Assembly: GCA_947627855.1 (NCBI GenBank)
Contig: CANQXR010000027.1
Span: 1 to 32,243 of the forward strand
Reading direction: 5' to 3'
DNA: 32,243 nucleotides
DNA from: an uncultured Clostridia bacterium
GTDB lineage: Bacteria > Bacillota > Clostridia > Lachnospirales > CAG-274
Shown here: piece after piece, positions 17,314-25,396 of the stretch
How the letters are laid out: each line of letters opens with the position of its first letter
Position numbering within the stretch: the first letter of the stretch is position 1
Made by a program: the position numbers and the translations under genes
The notes under the pieces: model-generated
Database searches by the model: none
Told to the model about the DNA's origin: nothing
Seen by the model: the letters and a program-made list of their open reading frames with translations, nothing else

Positions 17314-19059
17314 ATGAGCGCAAAGTGGAATCTTGATAAAATTTACAGCAGTATAGATGGAAACGATATATTGAAGGATATTGAAAAATATTCTCTTTGT
17401 GTAGACAGAATAAATGAATTTGCTGAAAATAAATTAAAGGGCTATATATCATCTCAGATTATAGATGAATATATAAGCCTCGTGAACGAAATGATGCTTT
17501 ATGATGACATTTCATCTTATATAATGCTCATTCTTTCGGCAGACTCCGCAAATCGGACAGCCGCAAAGCTTTACGACAGAATTTCGGATATACACGCAAA
17601 AGCTGTAAAGGGCGAAACCCTGTTCAAAAATTATATTAAAAATGTTGATTTAAAAAGTCTGCATTATATGCAGAACATAGCCGAACATATGTATTTTTTG
17701 GAAAAAACACAGTATGAAGCATTTCATACTCTTGACACAAAAACCGAGGGTATTATTGCAGGTATGAAGTCTACGGGTTCTATGGCATGGCAAAAGCTTT
17801 GGGAGAATATAACATCATCGCTTATGTGCAGACTTGGCAGTAAAGACCTGCCACTGACCATTGTACGCGGTATGGCATACAGTCCCGATGGCTCTGTCAG
17901 AAAAAAGGCTTACGAATCAGAGCTTGCTGCCTATGAAAAAATAGCATCAGTCGGAGCGTTCTGCATGAATTCGATAAAAGGAGAGGTTTTAAAGGAAACG
18001 GAAATGAGAGGATATGGTTCCGCCCTTGAAAAATCGGTTATTGACTCCGGAATGGATATGGAAATTCTTTCCGCCATGATTTCCGCAATAGACGAACGCA
18101 CAGACGAGCTTACCGAATTTTACAGAATAAAGGCTGAATATCTCGGAGAAAAAAAGCTGCCGTTTTACGATTTGTTTGCGCCTGTGGGAAAATCTGAACT
18201 TTCATTTACATTTGACGAGGCTAAAGCTGCGGTTGAAAAAATATTTTGCAGCTTCTCCGATAAGCTTGGCAATTTTGCAAAAAAAGCTTTCCGCGAAAAC
18301 TGGATAGATGCCGAACCAAGACCCGGAAAGGTAGGCGGAGCATTTTGCGAAAACATAAAAAAATTAGGTGAAAGCCGTATATTAATGAATTTTTCGGGGA
18401 ATTTCGAAGATGTAATAACACTTTGTCACGAGCTTGGACATGGCTATCATAATGAGGTATTCCGTGGGGAAAGCCCCATAAACTCAGATACACCTATGCC
18501 CCTTGCCGAAACAGCCTCCACATTCTGCGAAAATCTTGCCTTTAAAGAAATGCAGAAGCTTCTGCCCGAAAACGCCCTTTTAACGGTAAAGGAAAGCCGT
18601 CTTTCCGGCGAACTTCAAAGCATATGCGACATTTATTCACGCTTTTTGTTTGAGGACAGCTTTTTTAAGGAAAGGCTCAACGGCAGTCTCTCACCCGATG
18701 AAATATGCTCCCTTATGATAAAAGCACAGAAAAAGGCATACAGAGGAGGACTTGACGAAAATTTCCTCCACCCGTATATGTGGCTTTGCAAACCTCATTA
18801 TTATGATGCTGAATTTAATTATTATAATTATCCCTATGCTTTCGGCGACCTTTTTGCAAGAAGTCTTTTTGCCGTCTATGAAGAAAAGCGGGAAAAATTT
18901 ATACCCGAATATGATGTGATTTTATCAAGCTGCGGAAAAATGTCTGTCAGAGATGTGGGAAAGCTTGCGGGAGCAGATTTCTCCTCCAAAGATTTCTGGC
19001 ACAAGGGAATAGATGAAATAATCAAGGATATAAAAGAACTGAAAACTATGCTGAAATAA
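17314..19059 (+). CDS. pepF: Oligoendopeptidase F, M3 family
   Basis: A 581-residue cytosolic zinc metallopeptidase that degrades short peptides. The zinc site is H372-E-L-G-H376 in LCHELGHGYHNE, and the third ligand is expected in the ETASTFCENLAFKEM helix that follows about 25 residues later. The N-terminal WNLDKIYSS and the central RGMAYSPDGSVRKKAYESE are typical of the pepF clade. Length is normal. ATG 17314 is preferred over upstream in-frame starts because GGAGAAAGGG ends 9 bp before it, and the protein then begins with the usual WNLD motif. It is monocistronic. Element D follows the stop. Confidence 0.93.
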   Translation: MSAKWNLDKIYSSIDGNDILKDIEKYSLCVDRINEFAENKLKGYISSQIIDEYISLVNEMMLYDDISSYIMLILSADSANRTAAKLYDRISDIHAKAVKGETLFKNYIKNVDLKSLHYMQNIAEHMYFLEKTQYEAFHTLDTKTEGIIAGMKSTGSMAWQKLWENITSSLMCRLGSKDLPLTIVRGMAYSPDGSVRKKAYESELAAYEKIASVGAFCMNSIKGEVLKETEMRGYGSALEKSVIDSGMDMEILSAMISAIDERTDELTEFYRIKAEYLGEKKLPFYDLFAPVGKSELSFTFDEAKAAVEKIFCSFSDKLGNFAKKAFRENWIDAEPRPGKVGGAFCENIKKLGESRILMNFSGNFEDVITLCHELGHGYHNEVFRGESPINSDTPMPLAETASTFCENLAFKEMQKLLPENALLTVKESRLSGELQSICDIYSRFLFEDSFFKERLNGSLSPDEICSLMIKAQKKAYRGGLDENFLHPYMWLCKPHYYDAEFNYYNYPYAFGDLFARSLFAVYEEKREKFIPEYDVILSSCGKMSVRDVGKLAGADFSSKDFWHKGIDEIIKDIKELKTMLK

Positions 19060-19061
19060 AC

Positions 19062-19216
19062 GGGTAGCCCGCCAAACTGCGGCAAGGGGCGAGCGGGGGC
19101 AGGGAGCAGCAGAGAAAAGCACAGTGCAGCCGCACTGTGCTTTTCTCTGCTGCTCCCTGCCCCCGCTCGCCCCGACGGGCCGCATTTCAAACCATCTTCG
19201 ATGGTTTGAAATGCGG
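19062..19216. repeat. GC-rich double-hairpin element D
   Basis: Hairpin 1 pairs 19086-19127 with 19132-19173 around AGCC: 42 bp with no mismatch, the longest perfect stem in the window. Hairpin 2 pairs 19180-19196 with 19200-19216 around TTC, 17 bp perfect. The motifs AACTGCGGC (19075-19083) and GCCCCGAC (19169-19176) recur in element E at equivalent places. The element lies between the converging pepF and dacF genes. No U-run follows either hairpin. Confidence 0.93.
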
Positions 19217-19227
19217 CGCAACGTGGT

Positions 19228-20604
19228 CTAACGTTTTAAATGATCACGCCCTTTGTCTTTTCTTGAAAATCGTATAATGTGCATAAGCGAATATAATATC
19301 ATAACACCAAGCACGCCTATGGCGACCATGGGAGAATATCTTAAAAACATCTTCTTTATTTCCTGCGCCCTTAAAACATTTTCGGGTATCAGCTGAACCT
19401 CCGTATCCGCCACAAGATCAGCCGATGCAAGCAAAATTCCCCCATAGGATATATTTACCGTACCGACCTTATCTCCTTTATTTACAGGTGCGTCAAGTCG
19501 TGATGGTACGTCCCGGCTTATGCTTATTGTGCTTCTGTTTACAAAGCTCGGCAAAAGAGCGGTGTACTCTTCCTTTACACTTGCCTCTGTTTCACCTGTC
19601 ACTATGCTTTTATCCTTATAGACCTGCTCCACAGGTATAACAGTCCGCTGTTCACCGGGTTCTAGCAGCGTCCGGTTGGAATACATACCAAAACAGTAGT
19701 CGAAAAGCAAAGCCGTATCACTGTATGTGTTTGTCCCTCTGTCTGCAAAAACGCAGCATATAAGACCCACCCCGTCCTTTTCGGCATATGAAATAAGCGT
19801 ATTTCCCGCTTGGGAGGTATACCCCGTTTTGGAGCCTTTTATATATTTGTAATAATTGTCTGAATCGGGATATAATATTTTTGCCCTGTGGTTTAAAATG
19901 CGCTTTTCGTTTACTATGTTGGTTTCCGGTATGGTATATGAAAGACAGCCGAAGCTTTCCATAAATTTTGGATTTTTTATGGCTTCCTTTGCAATCATTG
20001 CCATATCATAGGCAGTCGTATAGTGGTTTTCATCGTGATACCCGTGAGGATTTGCAAAATGACTGTCAACAGCCCCAAGCTCCGCCGCTCTTTTGTTCAT
20101 TCTGTCAGCAAAGCTTTCTATGCTTCCATCTATAAACTCCGCTACTCCCACACATACATCGTTTGCCGATGCCATAAGCATAGCGTGCATACATTGCTCC
20201 ATATTCAGAGTTTCCCCTACTCTCACGGCAATGGAGCTGCTGTCCTCACCTATGCCATATACAGCATTGTCGGAAAACGTCACAAGGTCATCGGGGTCGG
20301 TTTCTTCGGCAGCAATAAGACAGGTGAGAACCTTTGTAACGCTTGCAGGATAGCACAGCATATGCTCGTCCTTTCCGAAAACTACAATTCCCGTTTCCGA
20401 ATCGATTACAACAGCCGACCTTGCCGAGATGACAGGCTTGCCGTTTTCGTCTGAATGTGCCGTTGGCGGCACAGTATTCATATTTTCCTCCGTAGACATA
20501 TCAATGGGAGATTTTTTTATGTCTGAGGCAAATATTTTTATGGAATTATTGAAAATTATAGTGTATAATAATATATGTATAAATATCAGCTTTCTCAGTT
20601 TCAT
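19228..20604 (-). CDS. dacF: D-alanyl-D-alanine carboxypeptidase (DacF/PBP5 type)
   Basis: A 458-residue serine carboxypeptidase (S11 family) that trims the terminal D-Ala of peptidoglycan stem peptides. An N-terminal signal or anchor (about 5-25) is followed by the catalytic motifs S88-V-T-K91, S146-A-N148 and K259-T-G261. A C-terminal PBP5-type beta domain follows, then a membrane helix (about 424-446), which replaces the usual amphipathic tail. The serine-rich linker 30-50 is hydrophilic. The dacF name is by similarity, since sporulating Clostridia carry several such enzymes. It diverges from comEA, with about 90 bp between starts. Confidence 0.9.
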   Translation of the reverse strand: MKLRKLIFIHILLYTIIFNNSIKIFASDIKKSPIDMSTEENMNTVPPTAHSDENGKPVISARSAVVIDSETGIVVFGKDEHMLCYPASVTKVLTCLIAAEETDPDDLVTFSDNAVYGIGEDSSSIAVRVGETLNMEQCMHAMLMASANDVCVGVAEFIDGSIESFADRMNKRAAELGAVDSHFANPHGYHDENHYTTAYDMAMIAKEAIKNPKFMESFGCLSYTIPETNIVNEKRILNHRAKILYPDSDNYYKYIKGSKTGYTSQAGNTLISYAEKDGVGLICCVFADRGTNTYSDTALLFDYCFGMYSNRTLLEPGEQRTVIPVEQVYKDKSIVTGETEASVKEEYTALLPSFVNRSTISISRDVPSRLDAPVNKGDKVGTVNISYGGILLASADLVADTEVQLIPENVLRAQEIKKMFLRYSPMVAIGVLGVMILYSLMHIIRFSRKDKGRDHLKR

Positions 20605-20692
20605 ATAATTGTCCTTTCAATGTATTGATTTATAGTCATTATTTTACCACAAAGGATATGTATGTTTCAAGAGATTTGTGGAGGTCGTTTTT

Positions 20693-21043
20693 TTGAAGCA
20701 CAAAAGCAGAACCTTGTTTTATCTGTCTGTTGCCGCCTGCGCTTTTCTGCTGTTCTGCATATGGTATGTCGGCAGACTTGAGGCTTATGACACATACGAG
20801 TCCGGTCGAAGCGAAATATTGTATATAGCCGAAAAAGAAGCCGACAGCAAGGTTATAAATATAAATACCGCTGATGCGGCGGAGCTTTCCGAGCTTCCCG
20901 GAATAGGCGAGAAAATATCGGAACGCATTATAGCATACAGGAATGAAAACGGCGGCTTCAAAAGCGCTGAGGAAATTAAAAACGTCAAGGGCATTGGCGA
21001 CAAAATATATGAAAAAATAAAAGACTCAATTTCAATAGGATAG
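20693..21043 (+). CDS. comEA: ComEA-like helix-hairpin-helix protein
   Basis: A 116-residue protein with an N-terminal membrane anchor (about 8-25), a short linker and a helix-hairpin-helix DNA-binding domain: [20 protein letters not shown], then [17 protein letters not shown]. ComEA proteins bind incoming DNA during transformation. In many Clostridia the gene is present without proof of competence, and no other com gene is here. The TTG start at 20693 has a full GGAGGT (20680-20685) 7 bp upstream; the GTG at 20678 overlaps that site and is rejected. The response regulator starts 10 bp later. Confidence 0.88.
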   Translation: MKHKSRTLFYLSVAACAFLLFCIWYVGRLEAYDTYESGRSEILYIAEKEADSKVININTADAAELSELPGIGEKISERIIAYRNENGGFKSAEEIKNVKGIGDKIYEKIKDSISIG

Positions 21044-21053
21044 GGGTGTGCAT

Positions 21054-21764
21054 ATGAGCAAAATACTTGTTGTGGACGATGAAAGATTAATTGTAAAGGG
21101 CATAAAGTTCAGTCTTGTTCAGGACGGAATGGACGTCAGCGTAGCCTATGACGGAGAAGAGGCCCTCAGTCTTGCGGAAAAAGAAGATTTCGACCTTATA
21201 CTCCTTGACGTTATGCTGCCAAAGGTAGACGGTCTTGAGGTATGCTCAAGAATAAGGGAGTTTTCTTCCGTTCCTATAATAATGGTTACTGCAAAGGGAG
21301 AAGATATAGACAAAATAATGGGTCTGGAGCTTGGCGCAGACGACTATATTACAAAGCCCTTTAATATTCTTGAGTTGAAGGCAAGAATAAAGGCTATTTT
21401 AAGACGAAGTGTCAAAAAAGTAAACTCAAATAAGGACGAAGGCAATATACTCACTCTCAGAGAGCTTTCAATAGATAAGAAATCCAGAAGATGTTATGTC
21501 GGCGGCAAGGAAATAAACCTTACCGCAAGAGAATTTGACCTCCTTCTTCATCTTATGAAAAATGTTGGCACGGTCTATTCAAGAGACAGGCTTCTTGGCG
21601 AAATATGGGGCATAAACACAAGCAATTCCGAGGGCAAACAGCGCAGAGAACAACAGCGTGCCGTAGATGTTCACGTAAGACGCCTAAGAGAAAAAATCGA
21701 AAAGACTCCCAGCGAGCCGGACTATATCCATACAAGGTGGGGGGTAGGTTATTATTTACAGTAA
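21054..21764 (+). CDS. OmpR/PhoB-family response regulator
   Basis: A 236-residue two-component regulator. The receiver domain (1-120) has the acidic pair D8-D9, phospho-acceptor D52 in LILLDVMLP, and the conserved Lys in DDYITKPFN. The C-terminal winged helix (about 135-236) contains LTAREFDLLLHLMKN and VDVHVRRLREKIE, ending VGYYLQ. A charged loop (SEGKQRREQQRA) before the recognition helix is a few residues longer than usual. The overall pattern resembles the WalR/PhoP group. AGGGG (21042-21046) lies 7 bp before ATG 21054. The partner kinase follows directly. Confidence 0.95.
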   Translation: MSKILVVDDERLIVKGIKFSLVQDGMDVSVAYDGEEALSLAEKEDFDLILLDVMLPKVDGLEVCSRIREFSSVPIIMVTAKGEDIDKIMGLELGADDYITKPFNILELKARIKAILRRSVKKVNSNKDEGNILTLRELSIDKKSRRCYVGGKEINLTAREFDLLLHLMKNVGTVYSRDRLLGEIWGINTSNSEGKQRREQQRAVDVHVRRLREKIEKTPSEPDYIHTRWGVGYYLQ

Positions 21765-21765
21765 T

Positions 21766-23187
21766 ACGGAAAAGCTGAGGTGGTATCACAGCCTCAGATG
21801 GAAGCTTTTTTTCTTATATTTCTTTATAAGCTTTATCCCCCTAATTATATTTTCCGTGACCATGAACTCTGTACTGGAAAATTATTTTGCCGTCCGACAG
21901 GAAAGGGATATGCTCTATCAGGCAAATAAAATAGCCGGCTATGTCCAGAAAAACAATTTTATAACCGATTCCTCCGTAAGCGGCACTTTTTTAAACGAAA
22001 TAGATGAAAAAAGCACGGAGATATCATCAAGAATACTTGTTTTTGACAGAAATTTTATGGTTATTGCAGATTCAAACAAATCCGAAGTAGGCAAAACCTT
22101 TGTTATACCTGAGCTTTTGGACGCCATGAACGGCAGCGCCTCCGCCAATCTCAGAAAGGACGAAGGCACCATATATGCGTCGGCCTATGTTGACGATGAA
22201 ACGGGAGCCAAAACAGGGGCTGTGCTTATTGTTTCAAGCTTTACGGAATTTTACGGTCTGCTTGACACCATAAATCACGACTGGCTTATAATAACAGCGC
22301 TCATAAGCATACTTGTGGCTATTCTGAATTATATAAGCTCCGGCTGGTTTATAAAGCCCCTTTCCAGCCTGGTAGAAACGATATACAGAATTACAGACGG
22401 AAATCTGTCCGAACGCTTTAAAGTAAAGGGCAATGACGAAATAGCCGTTTTGGGAACAGCTGTAAATAAAATGACGGATAAGCTTGAACAGGAGGACAGC
22501 TCCCGCTCCGAGTTTGTTTCAAATGTATCCCATGAGCTTAAAACACCCTTAAGCTCCATCAAGGTGCTGAGCGAGTCCATACTTTTGCAGGACGGCGCTC
22601 CGGAGGAAATGTACAGGGAATTTTTGCAGGATATAAACTCAGAAGTCGACAGAATGACAAATATGATAAACGACCTGCTTTCCCTCGTAAAGCTCGATTC
22701 ACGGGAGGTAGGGCTTAACCTTGCTGAAACAAACCTGAGAAAAATGCTTATAAGCATTATGAAAATGCTCTATCCCCTTGCCGGCGAAAAGGATATAGAA
22801 CTCGTTCTGGAGGCTGACAGGGAGGTTATAATACTTGCTGATGAAACAAAGCTGTCCCTTGCGGTGTCAAACCTTATAGACAACGCCATTAAATATACCC
22901 CGGAGGGAGGCGTTGTAAAGGTCACTTTGGAAAATGACTCTCAGAATGCCTATATAGCCGTTATAGATTCGGGCATCGGCATCAGCGAGGAGGAGCAGGC
23001 AAAGATATTCAACCGCTTTTACAGAGTGGACAAGACACGCGACAGAGAAACCGGCGGAACCGGACTCGGTCTTGCCATAACCCATCAGACCGTACTCAAT
23101 CACGGCGGAAGCGTAAAGGTAATAAGCAAGGAAGGCAGCGGCGCAACCTTTATTGTAAGACTTCCTTTTGACAACAGGGAGGTATAG
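21766..23187 (+). CDS. Sensor histidine kinase (start codon unresolved)
   Basis: A membrane kinase pairing with the upstream regulator. The open frame begins at 21748. Residues encoded from 21775 (LRWYHSLRWKLFFLYFF and on) form the first membrane helix, which must belong to the protein. The first ordinary start, GTG 21856, lies after that helix and would remove it. The only candidates upstream are ATT 21751/21754, ACG 21766 (one base from ATG, encoding M-EKLRWYH) and CTG 21775. After the first helix come an external sensor domain of about 130 residues, a second helix (about 22279-22345), HAMP, HisKA with the phospho-His at 22531 (NVSHELKTP), and an HATPase (DNAIKYTP, DSGIGIS, GTGLGLAI). The GerMN gene follows by 2 bp. 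Start coordinates are a guess; the kinase identity is firm. Confidence 0.85.
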   Translation, partial: TEKLRWYHSLRWKLFFLYFFISFIPLIIFSVTMNSVLENYFAVRQERDMLYQANKIAGYVQKNNFITDSSVSGTFLNEIDEKSTEISSRILVFDRNFMVIADSNKSEVGKTFVIPELLDAMNGSASANLRKDEGTIYASAYVDDETGAKTGAVLIVSSFTEFYGLLDTINHDWLIITALISILVAILNYISSGWFIKPLSSLVETIYRITDGNLSERFKVKGNDEIAVLGTAVNKMTDKLEQEDSSRSEFVSNVSHELKTPLSSIKVLSESILLQDGAPEEMYREFLQDINSEVDRMTNMINDLLSLVKLDSREVGLNLAETNLRKMLISIMKMLYPLAGEKDIELVLEADREVIILADETKLSLAVSNLIDNAIKYTPEGGVVKVTLENDSQNAYIAVIDSGIGISEEEQAKIFNRFYRVDKTRDRETGGTGLGLAITHQTVLNHGGSVKVISKEGSGATFIVRLPFDNREV

Positions 23188-23189
23188 TT

Positions 23190-24125
23190 ATGAAACATAT
23201 TAAATTGTTTTTGTTTTCGGCTGTTTGTCTTATTGCTCTTATAACCTTATGTGTGGTTCTGTTTGTGTTTGCCGATTCGAGAAATGTCCGTACTTTGGCT
23301 CTGTACTTTAAAAATTCTACAGGAAACGGCATGGAGTTTGAAAACAGAATTATACAGCAGACAGACAACTCCACAGAGGAGGAAATTTTTGAAAGCGTTC
23401 TTGCAGAGCTTAAGAACGGTCCCAAATCAAACACCTCCCTTCAGGATGTTTTCGGCGATGTTATTATAGAGGAAAGCAGTCTTTCCCTGAGCGATAAAAC
23501 AGCTTACATATCTCTTTCTCTTGCTTATTATGACAAGGTTTACAGTGACAGGCTTCTGCTTGAAAGCTGCATAGTATATACTCTGACCGAACTTGAATTT
23601 ATAGACAATGTGTCAATAAGCTCAGGCGGACGGAACATAGGCGGACAGGAGCTTCTGAACAGAAAGAACGTTCTTTGGAACCCTGATATAGCGCCGGAAA
23701 AAATAAACTACCGCAGCATAACTCTTTATTTTACAGACAGCGACTTCAGACGGCTTCTGCCGGAGCAAAGGCTTATAGAAGTCAAGCAAAGTCAGGATAT
23801 AGAATTCAGCGTTGTTGAACAGCTTCTCGCGGGTCCACAGGACTCAAAGCTTTCCACTGCAATACCACTGACGGCGAAGCTTATAAATACAACTACCGAA
23901 AACGGAATATGCTATGTCAACCTGTCATCGGAATTTATGAATAAAGGCGGCGGAGCCGTGCTTACCGAGCTTCAGGTTTATCAGATAGTAAACTCCCTTA
24001 CAGAGCTTGACGGTGTTGATTCTGTTCAGATATATATAGAGGGACAAAAGGTAAACGAAGGCACAGGAGATGTGGATATCTCAAAAGAGCTTGAAAGAAA
24101 CGAACGTTTAATAAAAAAGAACTGA
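23190..24125 (+). CDS. GerMN-domain membrane-anchored protein
   Basis: A 311-residue exported protein with an N-terminal signal anchor (about 5-27) and two GerMN repeats, about 35-165 and 175-295. Each has the pattern ALYF/TLYFTDSD..., an E...LL.GP segment (ELKNGPKSN; QLLAGPQDS), a YISLS/YVNLSSEF strand and a final LTEL..V..V strand. GerM is needed for spore envelope assembly and germination in Bacillus; GerMN proteins also occur beside kinases in Clostridia as possible sensors. The position 2 bp after the histidine kinase suggests co-expression and perhaps modulation of that kinase. No lipobox cysteine is present. Confidence 0.85.
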   Translation: MKHIKLFLFSAVCLIALITLCVVLFVFADSRNVRTLALYFKNSTGNGMEFENRIIQQTDNSTEEEIFESVLAELKNGPKSNTSLQDVFGDVIIEESSLSLSDKTAYISLSLAYYDKVYSDRLLLESCIVYTLTELEFIDNVSISSGGRNIGGQELLNRKNVLWNPDIAPEKINYRSITLYFTDSDFRRLLPEQRLIEVKQSQDIEFSVVEQLLAGPQDSKLSTAIPLTAKLINTTTENGICYVNLSSEFMNKGGGAVLTELQVYQIVNSLTELDGVDSVQIYIEGQKVNEGTGDVDISKELERNERLIKKN

Positions 24126-24138
24126 GGTAAATTATAAT

Positions 24139-24429
24139 ATGAAAGCAGGTTATTTTGCCCTTGGCGTTATATTCGTTCTGACGGCGCTTGTAGGTCTGGC
24201 AATTCCTATTTTCCCTTCATCGCCTTTCTTTCTGCTGGCTATTGCCTGCTTCATGAAGGCTTCTGACAGATTGGCAAAAAAAATAAGACGGAACAGGCTT
24301 TACAGAAAATTTGTCATGAAAAGGAATAACAAGCCTACGGGAAAATATATTGCTGTCGGCATATTTGTATGCATTGTAATCGCTGCGGCAACTGCTGTGC
24401 TTATATTATGCCTGACGTTAAATAATTGA
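24139..24429 (+). CDS. DUF454 (YbaN-type) small membrane protein
   Basis: A 96-residue protein with two or three membrane segments (about 3-40 and 70-92) joined by a basic loop. The signature GLAIPIFPSSPFFLLAIACFMKAS matches the DUF454 pattern of a proline-bearing hydrophobic stretch followed by a Cys-Phe pair. The function is unknown. It is the last gene of the comEA to GerMN run, 13 bp after the GerMN gene, with GAGGTAA as ribosome site. Element F begins 10 bp after its stop. Confidence 0.85.
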   Translation: MKAGYFALGVIFVLTALVGLAIPIFPSSPFFLLAIACFMKASDRLAKKIRRNRLYRKFVMKRNNKPTGKYIAVGIFVCIVIAAATAVLILCLTLNN

Positions 24430-24438
24430 AAGTAAATT

Positions 24439-24596
24439 GCGCCCCCTCTTCCGACTATCAAAGATAGTCGGAAGAGGGGGCGCGCGGGGGCGGAGCGGAG
24501 GGGGAAAAGGAGCGGCTGCGCCGCTCCTTTTCCCCCTCCGCTCCGCCCCCGCGCGCCTGCCCTGCAAAACCATCTCCGATGGTTTGCAGGGCAGGC
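24439..24596. repeat. GC-rich triple-hairpin element F
   Basis: Hairpin 1 pairs 24439-24459 with 24463-24483 (AAA loop, 21 bp perfect). Hairpin 2 pairs 24484-24516 with 24520-24552 (TGC loop, 33 bp perfect, extendable by 2 bp into hairpin 1). Hairpin 3 pairs 24555-24574 with 24578-24596 (TCC loop, one bulged A); its tip AAACCATC/GATGGTTT is the same as in element D hairpin 2. The block fills the entire gap between the converging DUF454 and znuB genes. The order is C-rich, G-rich, C-rich 5' arms. Confidence 0.93.
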
Positions 24597-24598
24597 GA

Positions 24599-25396
24599 TT
24601 ATTTTCTTCTGAACGGCAGAAGAATAATGAGTACAGCTATTCCTATAAGAACTATGGTTCCTCCCGGTGCAATATCCCAGAAGCAGGATATAACAAGTCC
24701 CGCTGTTGTGAATATTACCGCAAACAACACAGAAAGAATTATATTTGATTTGTAGCTTTTTGAAATCATCATAGCACAGGCTACAGGAATGACCATAAGA
24801 GATGATATTACAAGAGCACCGACAGTTCTGGCAGATACACTTACAACTATTGCCGTAAGAAGAGTAAATACAAAATTGATGGTTTTCACTCTGACACCAG
24901 ACAAGGCAGCGCCTTCCTCATCAAAGGCTATGTAAAACAACTCTCTGTAAAGTAAGAGGCTTATTATAATAACCATAACCGACAAAAGGGTAACAGCCGC
25001 CGTTTCAAAAGGGCTTATTGCCACTATTGAGCCGAAAAGAAAGCTGTTGAAGCCTGCCGAATTTTTCACAAAGCCCGAAAATACAGCAGCAAGCCCTACG
25101 CCGAGAGAAAGAACAAGAGTAGTCGAAATTTCGGAATATCTCGGAAAAAACCGGCGAAAATACTCTATTGCCAGAGCTGCAAGGCACGAAAATAAAACCG
25201 CCGCAACAACAGGGCTCTGAGAAAAGCAAAGCCCAATGGCAACCCCCGCCAGACTTGCGTGAGATAATGCATCGCCCACGGAGGACAGTCTTTTAAGCAC
25301 AATTATATTACCTATCATAGGCGTCATAACAGATATAAAAAGACCGACTATAAACGCCCTCTGTATAAAACCGTATGTGAAAATTTCCATATTCAA
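24599..25396 (-). CDS. znuB: Metal ABC transporter permease (ZnuB type)
   Basis: A 265-residue polytopic membrane protein of the ABC-3 (ZnuB/MntB) family, with about eight helices. Landmarks are QRAFIVGLFISVMTPMIGN, SVGDALSHASLAGVAIG with the conserved Asp and His, and VGALVISSLMVIPVACAM. It forms the channel of the importer with ZnuC and ZnuA. It overlaps znuC by 4 bp. Zinc is the likeliest substrate because of the histidine-rich ZnuA partner, though manganese transporters share this fold. The stop codon is 3 bp from element F. Confidence 0.93.
   Translation of the reverse strand: MNMEIFTYGFIQRAFIVGLFISVMTPMIGNIIVLKRLSSVGDALSHASLAGVAIGLCFSQSPVVAAVLFSCLAALAIEYFRRFFPRYSEISTTLVLSLGVGLAAVFSGFVKNSAGFNSFLFGSIVAISPFETAAVTLLSVMVIIISLLLYRELFYIAFDEEGAALSGVRVKTINFVFTLLTAIVVSVSARTVGALVISSLMVIPVACAMMISKSYKSNIILSVLFAVIFTTAGLVISCFWDIAPGGTIVLIGIAVLIILLPFRRK

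Noticed and set aside
21856..23187. Histidine kinase starting at GTG 21856
   Set aside because: This would leave out the first membrane helix that is clearly encoded just upstream in the same frame.
24437..24748. ORF of about 103 codons, Arg/Gly-rich at its start
   Set aside because: It crosses element F and continues antisense to znuB; no domain and no ribosome site.
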